From contig QFQS01000001.1 in NCBI GenBank assembly GCA_003243455.1, forward strand, positions 62,001 to 126,000: DNA of 64,000 bases. Direction: 5' to 3'. Below the pieces are notes generated by a model. It was not told where the DNA came from. It worked only from the letters and a program-made list of their open reading frames with translations, and searched no databases. The position numbers and the translations under genes were made by a program. How positions within the stretch are numbered: the first letter of the stretch is position 1; every line of letters starts with the position of its first letter. This document shows, piece after piece, positions 57,675 to 64,000 of the stretch. This DNA comes from Cereibacter sphaeroides (GTDB taxonomy: Bacteria > Pseudomonadota > Alphaproteobacteria > Rhodobacterales > Rhodobacteraceae).

Positions 57675-58067
57675 ATGTGGCGCGGTCTGACGCTCATCCT
57701 GGTTCTTGGTGCGGTGACCGCCTGTTCCGAGGCGGAAGCGCCCGAGGAAGAGGTGTTTGCGCCGACCTATCTGGGCATCCAGACACTGCTGCTGGAAGAC
57801 GATCTGGTGGATTTCCGCGTCGCCATGAAGGGCGCGCGGAACAAGGACGACGTCTCGGCCTATGCGCGCTGCGCAGCGGCGCAGTATGCGCTGATCCGGG
57901 GCTATGGATTTGCGCGTCACGTCCGTACGAATGTCACGCAGACGGGTGGCTTTTGGCGCGGAGATGCGGTTTACACCATCTCGTCGGCGCTGCCCAAGGG
58001 GCTGGCCACGATCGACGCGGAAGTCACGGTGCGCGACTGCGGCGAGCAGGGAATACCTACGGTATGA
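57675..58067 (+). CDS. Lipoprotein in the nuo operon (130 aa)
   Basis: Two bases after nuoG. Signal peptide 'LTLILVLGAVTACSE' with lipobox VTAC, Cys17. The mature part is acidic at first (EAEAPEEEVF), then a small beta fold with two cysteines ('YARCAAAQYALIRGYGFA' and 'VTVRDCGEQG'). No recognised domain. Located between nuoG and nuoH, it is the second lipoprotein in this operon and is probably periplasmic-facing. Confidence 0.75.
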   Translation: MWRGLTLILVLGAVTACSEAEAPEEEVFAPTYLGIQTLLLEDDLVDFRVAMKGARNKDDVSAYARCAAAQYALIRGYGFARHVRTNVTQTGGFWRGDAVYTISSALPKGLATIDAEVTVRDCGEQGIPTV

Positions 58068-58082
58068 GGGATACTTACTGCC

Positions 58083-59120
58083 ATGACTGAATTCCTGAAT
58101 ACCGGACCGGGGATCGTGCTGCTTATGGCGCTGCAAAGTCTGCTGATCGTCGCTTTCGTGATGATCAGCCTGCTGTTCCTGGTCTACGGCGACCGCAAGA
58201 TCTGGGCGGCGGTGCAACAGCGTCGCGGGCCAAACGTGGTGGGTCCGTGGGGGCTGCTGCAATCGGTTGCGGACGCGCTGAAATACATCGTCAAGGAAAT
58301 CGTGGTGCCCGCCGGTGCCGACCGGCCGGTTTTCTTCCTTGCCCCGATGCTGTCCTTCGTTCTGGCGATCCTGGCCTGGGCGGTGATCCCGTTCAATCCG
58401 GGCTGGGTTCTGGCCGATATCAACGTGGCCATCCTGTTCGTCTTCGCCATGTCCTCGCTTGAGGTTTACGGCGTCATCATGGGCGGCTGGGCCTCGAACT
58501 CGAAGTATCCGTTCCTGGGCAGCCTGCGCTCCGCTGCGCAGATGATCTCTTATGAGGTCTCGCTGGGCCTGATCATCATCGGCATCATCATCTCGACCGG
58601 CTCCATGAACTTCTCGGCCATCGTCGCGGCGCAGGATGGCAGCTTTGGCCTGCTCAACTGGTACTGGCTGCCGCACCTGCCGATGGTCGTGCTGTTCTTC
58701 GTCTCGGCGCTGGCCGAGACCAACCGCCCGCCGTTCGACCTGCCCGAAGCGGAGTCCGAACTGGTTGCCGGATTCCAGGTGGAATACTCCTCGACGCCGT
58801 TCCTTTTGTTCATGGCGGGCGAATACATCGCCATCTTCCTGATGTGCGCGCTGATGAGCCTTCTGTTCTTCGGCGGCTGGCTGTCGCCCATTCCCGGTCT
58901 GCCTGATGGCGCGCTGTGGATGGTCGCGAAGATGGCGTTCTTCTTCTTCCTCTTCGCGATGGTGAAGGCCATCGTGCCCCGCTACCGCTATGACCAGCTG
59001 ATGCGCATCGGCTGGAAAGTATTCCTGCCCATGTCGCTGGCCTGGGTGGTCGTGGTGGCATTCCTTGCAAAATTTGAAGTGTTCGGCGGCTTCTGGGCCC
59101 GCTGGGCGATCGGAGGCTGA
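58083..59120 (+). CDS. nuoH: NADH-quinone oxidoreductase subunit H
   Basis: 345 residues with eight or nine membrane helices. Family segments: 'YGDRKIWAAVQQRRGPNVVGPWG', 'VMGGWASNSKYPFLGSLRSAAQMISYEVS'-type block and 'ETNRPPFDLPEAESELVAGF', which forms part of the quinone channel. It joins the peripheral arm to the membrane arm. The nuoI start follows directly. Confidence 0.97.
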   Translation: MTEFLNTGPGIVLLMALQSLLIVAFVMISLLFLVYGDRKIWAAVQQRRGPNVVGPWGLLQSVADALKYIVKEIVVPAGADRPVFFLAPMLSFVLAILAWAVIPFNPGWVLADINVAILFVFAMSSLEVYGVIMGGWASNSKYPFLGSLRSAAQMISYEVSLGLIIIGIIISTGSMNFSAIVAAQDGSFGLLNWYWLPHLPMVVLFFVSALAETNRPPFDLPEAESELVAGFQVEYSSTPFLLFMAGEYIAIFLMCALMSLLFFGGWLSPIPGLPDGALWMVAKMAFFFFLFAMVKAIVPRYRYDQLMRIGWKVFLPMSLAWVVVVAFLAKFEVFGGFWARWAIGG

Positions 59121-59121
59121 C

Positions 59122-59637
59122 ATGTCGGTAACCCCAAAGGCAAACCAGCCGATCGACTGGGCACGGGCGGGCCGGTACTTTCTGCTGTTCGACTTCATCA
59201 AGGGCTTCGGCCTTGGGCTAAAATACTTCTTCGCCCCGAAGGAAACGCTCAACTATCCGCACGAGAAGGGGCCGCTGTCGCCCCGCTTCCGCGGCGAACA
59301 CGCGCTGCGCCGTTATCCCAATGGCGAGGAACGCTGCATCGCCTGCAAGCTGTGCGAGGCGATCTGCCCGGCGCAGGCCATCACCATCGACGCCGAACCG
59401 CGTGAGGATGGTAGCCGCCGCACCACCCGCTACGACATCGACATGACCAAGTGCATCTACTGCGGCTTCTGCCAGGAGGCCTGCCCGGTCGATGCCATCG
59501 TCGAAGGCCCGAACTTCGAGTTTTCGACTGAGACGCGGGAAGAGCTGTTCTACGACAAGGCCAAACTTCTGGACAACGGCGCGCGCTGGGAAGCCGAGAT
59601 CGCACGCAACCTGGAAATGGACGCGCCTTACAGATGA
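59122..59637 (+). CDS. nuoI: NADH-quinone oxidoreductase subunit I
   Basis: 171 residues from ATG 59122. Two 4Fe-4S motifs for clusters N6a and N6b: 'CIACKLCEAICPAQAI' and 'CIYCGFCQEACPVDAI'. N-terminal amphipathic part 'RYFLLFDFIKGFGLGLKYFF' attaches to the membrane. The stop overlaps the next gene by four bases. Confidence 0.97.
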   Translation: MSVTPKANQPIDWARAGRYFLLFDFIKGFGLGLKYFFAPKETLNYPHEKGPLSPRFRGEHALRRYPNGEERCIACKLCEAICPAQAITIDAEPREDGSRRTTRYDIDMTKCIYCGFCQEACPVDAIVEGPNFEFSTETREELFYDKAKLLDNGARWEAEIARNLEMDAPYR

Positions 59638-60044
59638 ACGACGAATTCACCAAGATGTTCAAGGCGATGGTTGAAAGCGGCCAGGAAATGGCGCGCTCGT
59701 TCAACCCTGCGCTGGAGAACTTCTCTGTGAAGGGGTTCGAGAACCTCTGGCCCACCATGTCCAAGGACATGATGGAAATGTGGTTCGGCCGCACGTTCAA
59801 CCGCGAGGGGCTGGACGCCAAGACCCGGCTTCTGGTGACGCTGGCGGGCCTGACGGTGGTCGGCGCCCATGCGGAGCCGCAACTGCGCCTGACGATCCGG
59901 CACGCGCTGGAGGCGGGAGCCACTAAACGCGAGATCGCGGAAGTGATCTGGCAGATGAGCATGTTCGGCGGGGTGCCCGCCATGACCAAGGCGCTGGAGA
60001 TCGCACAAAGCGTCTTCAGCGAGACCGAGGAGACGGACGCATGA
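59634..60044 (+). CDS. Carboxymuconolactone decarboxylase-family protein inside the nuo operon
   Basis: 136 residues, start and end overlapping nuoI and nuoJ by four bases (ATGA). The CMD core is 'DAKTRLLVTLAGLTVVGAH', 'LRLTIRHALEAGATKREIAEVIWQMSMFGGVPAMTKAL'-type block. The cysteine pair of peroxidase-active AhpD members is absent, and the usual CxxC position reads differently. CMD proteins act on quinone-like rings, protocatechuate derivatives or as peroxidases. A role in complex I assembly or quinone handling is conceivable because of the exact insertion between nuoI and nuoJ. Confidence 0.8.
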   Translation: MNDEFTKMFKAMVESGQEMARSFNPALENFSVKGFENLWPTMSKDMMEMWFGRTFNREGLDAKTRLLVTLAGLTVVGAHAEPQLRLTIRHALEAGATKREIAEVIWQMSMFGGVPAMTKALEIAQSVFSETEETDA

Positions 60045-60655
60045 CGGTCGCGGATTTTGCCTTTTACGGCTTTGCCATCGTGCTGATCACGGCAGGGCTT
60101 CTTGTCACCGTGGCGCGAAACCCGGTGCACTCGGTTCTGTGGCTTATCCTTGCCTTCCTGAACGCGGCAGGGCTGTTCGTCCTGCTGGGGGCCGAATTCG
60201 TGGCGATGCTGCTGATCATCGTCTACGTCGGCGCGGTGGCCGTGCTGTTCTTGTTCGTCGTGATGATGCTGGACATCGACTTTGCCGAGCTGAAGGGCGA
60301 GATGGCGAAATACATGCCATTGGCCGGGCTGATCGGGGTGATCCTGCTGATGCAATTCGCGCTGGCCTTTGGCGCCTGGGTTCAGGCCGACGGCGCACTG
60401 GGGCTGCGTCAGGCCGTGACTCCGGACACGGCCCAGATCGACAACACCCGCGCGCTGGGGCTGCTGATTTATGATCGCTACATCTACCTGTTCCAGGCGG
60501 CGGGCCTGATCCTGCTGGTCGCCATGATCGGGGCGATCGTGCTGACACTCCGCCACCGCACCAATATCAAACGCCAGAACATCCTGGCCCAGATGTACCG
60601 CGATCCGGCGAAGTCAATGGAACTAGTTGACGTAAAGCCGGGGCAGGGGCTCTAG
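60041..60655 (+). CDS. nuoJ: NADH-quinone oxidoreductase subunit J
   Basis: 204 residues, ATG overlapping the CMD gene stop. Five membrane helices with the conserved 'EFVAMLLIIVYVGAVAVLFLFVVMML' helix 3, which includes the pi-bulge region (residues about 50-75). The C-terminus 'NILAQMYRDPAKSMELVDVKPGQGL' is short. It forms the membrane arm between NuoH/A and NuoK/L/M. The gap to nuoK is 79 bases. Confidence 0.96.
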   Translation: MTVADFAFYGFAIVLITAGLLVTVARNPVHSVLWLILAFLNAAGLFVLLGAEFVAMLLIIVYVGAVAVLFLFVVMMLDIDFAELKGEMAKYMPLAGLIGVILLMQFALAFGAWVQADGALGLRQAVTPDTAQIDNTRALGLLIYDRYIYLFQAAGLILLVAMIGAIVLTLRHRTNIKRQNILAQMYRDPAKSMELVDVKPGQGL

Positions 60656-60734
60656 GCCAGAGGTATCAAGGCCGCTCTTTCATCAGGGCGGACCCAGACA
60701 GAAGAAATCGGGCAGACGACCCGGAGGGACGAAG

Positions 60735-61040
60735 ATGGTGGGACTGACACATTACCTGACGGTGGCGGCGGCGCTGTTCGTCATCGGGATTTTCGGGATC
60801 TTCCTGAACCGGAAGAACATCATCGTCATCCTGATGTCGATCGAGCTGATGCTGCTGGCGGTGAACATCAACTTCGTCGCTTTCTCCAGTTTCCTGGGCG
60901 ACTTGGTCGGCCAGGTCTTTGCAATGTTCGTGCTGACGGTGGCCGCGGCAGAGGCGGCGATCGGGCTGGCGATCCTCGTCTGTTTCTTCCGCAACCGGGG
61001 CACCATCGACGTCGAAGACGTCAACGTGATGAAGGGCTGA
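60735..61040 (+). CDS. nuoK: NADH-quinone oxidoreductase subunit K
   Basis: 101 residues with three membrane helices. Key glutamates lie in 'ILMSIELMLLAVNINFVAFS' (helix 2) and 'TVAAAEAAIGLAILVCFFRN' (helix 3), the residues of the half-channel chain towards the antiporter-like subunits. ATG 60735 follows GGAGGGACGAAG. The nuoL start comes four bases after its stop. Confidence 0.97.
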   Translation: MVGLTHYLTVAAALFVIGIFGIFLNRKNIIVILMSIELMLLAVNINFVAFSSFLGDLVGQVFAMFVLTVAAAEAAIGLAILVCFFRNRGTIDVEDVNVMKG

Positions 61041-61044
61041 GACG

Positions 61045-63204
61045 ATGGCGACGATCATCCTGTTCGCGCCGCTGATCGGCGCGCTGATCTGCGGCTTCGG
61101 CTGGCGTTTCATCGGCGAATTCGCGGGGCAGGTCATTACCACCGGCCTCGTCTTTCTGGCGGCCTTGCTCAGCTGGATCATCTTCCTGACATTCGACGGC
61201 GAAACCTATCAGGTCATTCTGGCCCGCTGGTTCGACGTGGGCAGCTTCGGTGCGGAATGGGCGATCCGGGTGGACCGGCTGACGGCGATCATGCTGGTCG
61301 TGGTCAACACCGTCTCGGCGCTCGTCCACCTCTACAGCTTCGGCTACATGGCCCATGACGACAACTGGAAGCATGAAGAGCACTACAAGGCGCGCTTCTT
61401 TGCCTATCTGTCGTTCTTCACCTTCTCGATGCTGATGCTGGTGACTTCCGACAACCTGATCCAGATCTTCTTCGGGTGGGAAGGGGTGGGTGTCGCATCC
61501 TACCTGCTGATCGGCTTCTATTACCGCAAGCCATCGGCGAATGCCGCGGCGATCAAGGCCTTCATCGTCAACCGGGTCGGCGACTTCGGTTTCGCGCTGG
61601 GGATATTCGCGCTGTATTTCCTGGTGGACTCTGTGCGCTTCGATGACGTGTTCGCCGCCGGTCCGGTTCTGGCCGAGACGAACATACGTTTCCTGTGGGC
61701 CGACTGGAATGCGGCGAACCTGATCGCAGTGCTGCTGTTCATCGGCGCGATGGGGAAATCGGCGCAGCTGTTCCTGCACACATGGCTGCCGGACGCCATG
61801 GAAGGTCCGACGCCGGTTTCCGCGCTGATCCACGCGGCCACCATGGTGACGGCGGGCGTGTTCCTTGTCTGCCGCATGTCGCCGATCTTTGAATATGCGC
61901 CCGACGCGAAGGATTTCGTCGTCATCATCGGCGCGACGACCGCCTTCTTCGCGGCGACCGTGGGGCTGGTGCAGAACGACATCAAGCGCGTGATCGCCTA
62001 TTCGACCTGTTCGCAGCTTGGCTACATGTTCGTGGCGGCGGGCGTCGGCATGTATCCGGTCGCGATGTTCCATCTGTTCACCCACGCCTTCTTCAAGGCC
62101 ATGCTGTTCCTTGGCGCAGGCTCGGTCATCCATGCGATGCATCACGAGCAGGACATGCGGAACTACGGCGGGTTGCGGAAGAAGATCCCGCTGACCTTTG
62201 CCGCGATGATGATCGGCACTCTGGCCATCACCGGCGTCGGCATCCCGCTGACCACCATCGGTTTCGCGGGTTTTCTGTCCAAGGACGCTGTCATCGAGAG
62301 CGCCTATGTGGGATCGACCTACGGGTTCTGGATGCTGGTCATTGCTGCCTGCATGACCTCTTTCTACTCGTGGCGTCTGATGTTCATGACTTTCTATGGC
62401 GCGCCGCGGGGCGACCATCATGCCCATGACCATGCGCATGAAAGCCCGAAGGTGATGCTGATCCCGCTGGGCGTTCTGGCGCTTGGCGCGGTGTTTTCGG
62501 GTATGATCTGGTATGGCGTCTTCTTTGGCGACTCCACCAAGTTGCGCAGCTGGTTCGGAATGCCTGCGGGTATTGAACATGCCGTGGCAGCGGAGCCGGG
62601 CGCAGAACAGGCCGCAGCGGGCGAAGGCGCCGCAGCGGCAGACGCGACTGCGACGCACGGTTCGGGCGCGGCGACCGAGGCGGATGCCGGACAGGCCGCA
62701 GCCGATACCGCCTTGCCGGAGACAGGCGAAGCGGCAGCCGTCGCGACGCCGGTGCAGGGCGCAATATTCTTCGGGCCGGACAACAATGTCCTGAACGAAG
62801 CGCATGAGGTGCCGAAGTGGGTGAAGGTCAGCCCCTTCATCGCGATGCTGATCGGCCTGGCGCTGGCCATCCAGATGTACCTGATCAGGCCGGAACTGCC
62901 TGCGCGACTCGCAGCCAACCAGCGCCCGCTGTATCTGTTCCTGCTGAACAAATGGTATTTCGACGAAATCTATGACTTCGTCTTCGTCCGGCCCGCGAAA
63001 TGGCTTGGCAACTTCCTGTGGAAACGCGGGGATGGCGAGGTCATCGACGGCTCGATCAACGGCGTGGCGATGGGGATCATTCCCTTCTTCACGCGCATCG
63101 CTGGTCGGATGCAGACCGGCTACGTCTTCACCTACGCCTTCGCGATGGTGCTGGGCATCGCGATACTCATCACCTGGATGACGCTTTCGGGCGGCGCGGG
63201 GTAA
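61045..63204 (+). CDS. nuoL: NADH-quinone oxidoreductase subunit L with Ala-rich insert
   Basis: 719 residues, longer than the 613 of E. coli NuoL. Membrane helices with 'GWEGVGVASYLLIGFYY' and 'HTWLPDAMEGPTPVSALIHAATMV', the antiporter-like core with a lysine and glutamate pair. Residues about 510-570 are an alanine/glycine/glutamate-rich low-complexity stretch ('AAAGEGAAAADATATHG', 'EADAGQAAADTALPETG') between the core and the final helices. Such a linker occurs in Rhodobacterales NuoL and is probably cytoplasmic or periplasmic loop. It pumps protons at the distal end with the long amphipathic helix. Confidence 0.96.
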   Translation: MATIILFAPLIGALICGFGWRFIGEFAGQVITTGLVFLAALLSWIIFLTFDGETYQVILARWFDVGSFGAEWAIRVDRLTAIMLVVVNTVSALVHLYSFGYMAHDDNWKHEEHYKARFFAYLSFFTFSMLMLVTSDNLIQIFFGWEGVGVASYLLIGFYYRKPSANAAAIKAFIVNRVGDFGFALGIFALYFLVDSVRFDDVFAAGPVLAETNIRFLWADWNAANLIAVLLFIGAMGKSAQLFLHTWLPDAMEGPTPVSALIHAATMVTAGVFLVCRMSPIFEYAPDAKDFVVIIGATTAFFAATVGLVQNDIKRVIAYSTCSQLGYMFVAAGVGMYPVAMFHLFTHAFFKAMLFLGAGSVIHAMHHEQDMRNYGGLRKKIPLTFAAMMIGTLAITGVGIPLTTIGFAGFLSKDAVIESAYVGSTYGFWMLVIAACMTSFYSWRLMFMTFYGAPRGDHHAHDHAHESPKVMLIPLGVLALGAVFSGMIWYGVFFGDSTKLRSWFGMPAGIEHAVAAEPGAEQAAAGEGAAAADATATHGSGAATEADAGQAAADTALPETGEAAAVATPVQGAIFFGPDNNVLNEAHEVPKWVKVSPFIAMLIGLALAIQMYLIRPELPARLAANQRPLYLFLLNKWYFDEIYDFVFVRPAKWLGNFLWKRGDGEVIDGSINGVAMGIIPFFTRIAGRMQTGYVFTYAFAMVLGIAILITWMTLSGGAG

Positions 63205-63211
63205 GGACAAC

Positions 63212-64000
63212 ATGGACAACCTTCTTTCCATCATCACCTTCATCCCGCTGGTCGCGGCAGCGATCCTGGCGCTGTTCCTGCGCGGCGACGATCTTGCCGC
63301 GCAGCGCAACGCCAAATGGGTCGCGCTGGTCGCCACTACTGCCACCTTCCTGATCTCGCTGTTCGTGCTGGCCGGATTCGACCCCTCGGACACCGGATTT
63401 CAGTTTGTCGAAGAGGCCGACTGGGTTCTGGGCCTGAAATACAAGCTGGGTGTCGACGGCATCTCGGTGCTGTTCGTGATGCTGACGACCTTCCTAATGC
63501 CGCTGACCATCGCCGCCTGCTGGGATGTCGAGACGCGCGTCAAGGAATACATGATCGCGTTCCTGGTGCTGGAAACGCTGATGCTGGGCGTCTTCGTGGC
63601 GCTGGATCTTGTGTTGTTCTACCTGTTCTTCGAGGCAGGTCTGATCCCGATGTTCCTGATCATCGGCATCTGGGGCGGTAAGGACCGCATCTATGCGTCC
63701 TTCAAGTTCTTTCTTTATACCTTCCTCGGCTCGGTGCTAATGCTCGTTGCCATGGTGACGATGTATTTCGATGCAGGCACCACCGACATCCCGACGCTTC
63801 TGCAGCACACCTTCGCCTCTGAGACATTGAACATAGCCGGTTTCCAGGTCGTCGGCGGGTTGCAGACGTTGCTGTTCCTGGCTTTTTTCGCGAGCTTTGC
63901 GGTCAAGATGCCGATGTGGCCGGTCCATACCTGGCTGCCCGACGCCCACGTTCAGGCGCCGACCGCCGGATCTGTGGTGCTGGCCGCGATCCTGCTGAAA
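63212..64000 (+). CDS. nuoM: NADH-quinone oxidoreductase subunit M, N-terminal part (partial)
   Basis: ATG 63212, seven bases after nuoL; the frame is open to the window edge, 263 codons of about 500-515. 'LKYKLGVDGISVLFVMLTTFL', 'FFEAGLIPMFLIIGIWGG' and 'FAVKMPMWPVHTWLPDAHVQAPTAGSVVLAAILLK' are NuoM segments; the last contains the conserved lysine. It belongs to the membrane arm antiporter-like subunits. nuoN and the rest of the gene should follow outside the window. Confidence 0.96.
   Translation, partial: MDNLLSIITFIPLVAAAILALFLRGDDLAAQRNAKWVALVATTATFLISLFVLAGFDPSDTGFQFVEEADWVLGLKYKLGVDGISVLFVMLTTFLMPLTIAACWDVETRVKEYMIAFLVLETLMLGVFVALDLVLFYLFFEAGLIPMFLIIGIWGGKDRIYASFKFFLYTFLGSVLMLVAMVTMYFDAGTTDIPTLLQHTFASETLNIAGFQVVGGLQTLLFLAFFASFAVKMPMWPVHTWLPDAHVQAPTAGSVVLAAILLK

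Noticed and set aside
60656..60734. An extra small gene between nuoJ and nuoK
   Set aside because: Only 79 bases, no open frame with a ribosome site other than that of nuoK.
61021..63393. Minus-strand 790-codon frame opposite nuoL
   Set aside because: Antisense shadow; composition rich in His, Arg, Asp and Gln as expected for the complement of membrane protein codons.

Overview
The window comes from an alphaproteobacterium, most likely a member of the Rhodobacteraceae. The evidence is the complete nuo gene order with the small accessory genes typical of that group (a DUF5337-type membrane protein, two lipoproteins and a carboxymuconolactone-decarboxylase-like gene), a NuoE with a C-terminal helix-hairpin-helix extension, VPLPA-type C-terminal sorting signals, and a tRNA-His 3' part that ends in discriminator A rather than C, as alphaproteobacterial tRNA-His does. 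No rRNA gene or CRISPR array was seen.

Bases 1 to about 29223 are the right-hand part of a prophage. Its right end is a 3' fragment of a tRNA-His gene (29171-29223), the usual footprint of integration into a tRNA; the left end, with the intact tRNA, integrase, replication, terminase and portal genes, lies outside the window. From 1 to 23260 the plus strand carries a nearly gapless late operon: capsid, a podovirus (T7-like) neck and nozzle pair, three large ejection-type proteins (one with a lysozyme-like domain), a T7-type tail fibre, a lysis cassette (membrane proteins, holin candidate, amidase, overlapping spanins), an FN3 tail protein, a beta-helix tailspike and two SAM-binding proteins, one clearly related to CmoA. 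A minus-strand gene for a secreted VPLPA-CTERM protein interrupts this operon. From 29126 back to 23283 the minus strand carries sixteen small, mostly overlapping accessory genes. They include a Lar-like protein, a DUF2158-like protein, and a cassette of a protein with thirty consecutive xxQL tetrapeptides and a small histidine-rich partner.

Bases 29238-64000 are ordinary host chromosome: a second VPLPA-CTERM protein directly beside the attachment site and related to the prophage-borne one; an RND efflux pump with its adaptor, divergent from an HWE-type sensor kinase; a Gfo/Idh oxidoreductase with a ThuA-like protein; an M20 amidohydrolase; moaA; an AlkD-like protein; a pyridoxamine-oxidase-fold protein; glmS-glmU for UDP-GlcNAc synthesis; gph; a SnoaL-like protein; an MFS exporter; a DegT-type aminotransferase; a DUF1622-type protein; and nuoA to the first part of nuoM for respiratory complex I.

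The most notable signals are the xxQL repeat gene and its partner, the paired VPLPA-CTERM proteins (one in the phage, one at its attachment site), a phage-borne CmoA-like enzyme, a 12-base motif at both real gaps of the structural operon, a 35-base repeat at gene junctions in the accessory cluster, and a 20-codon Tat-like minigene.
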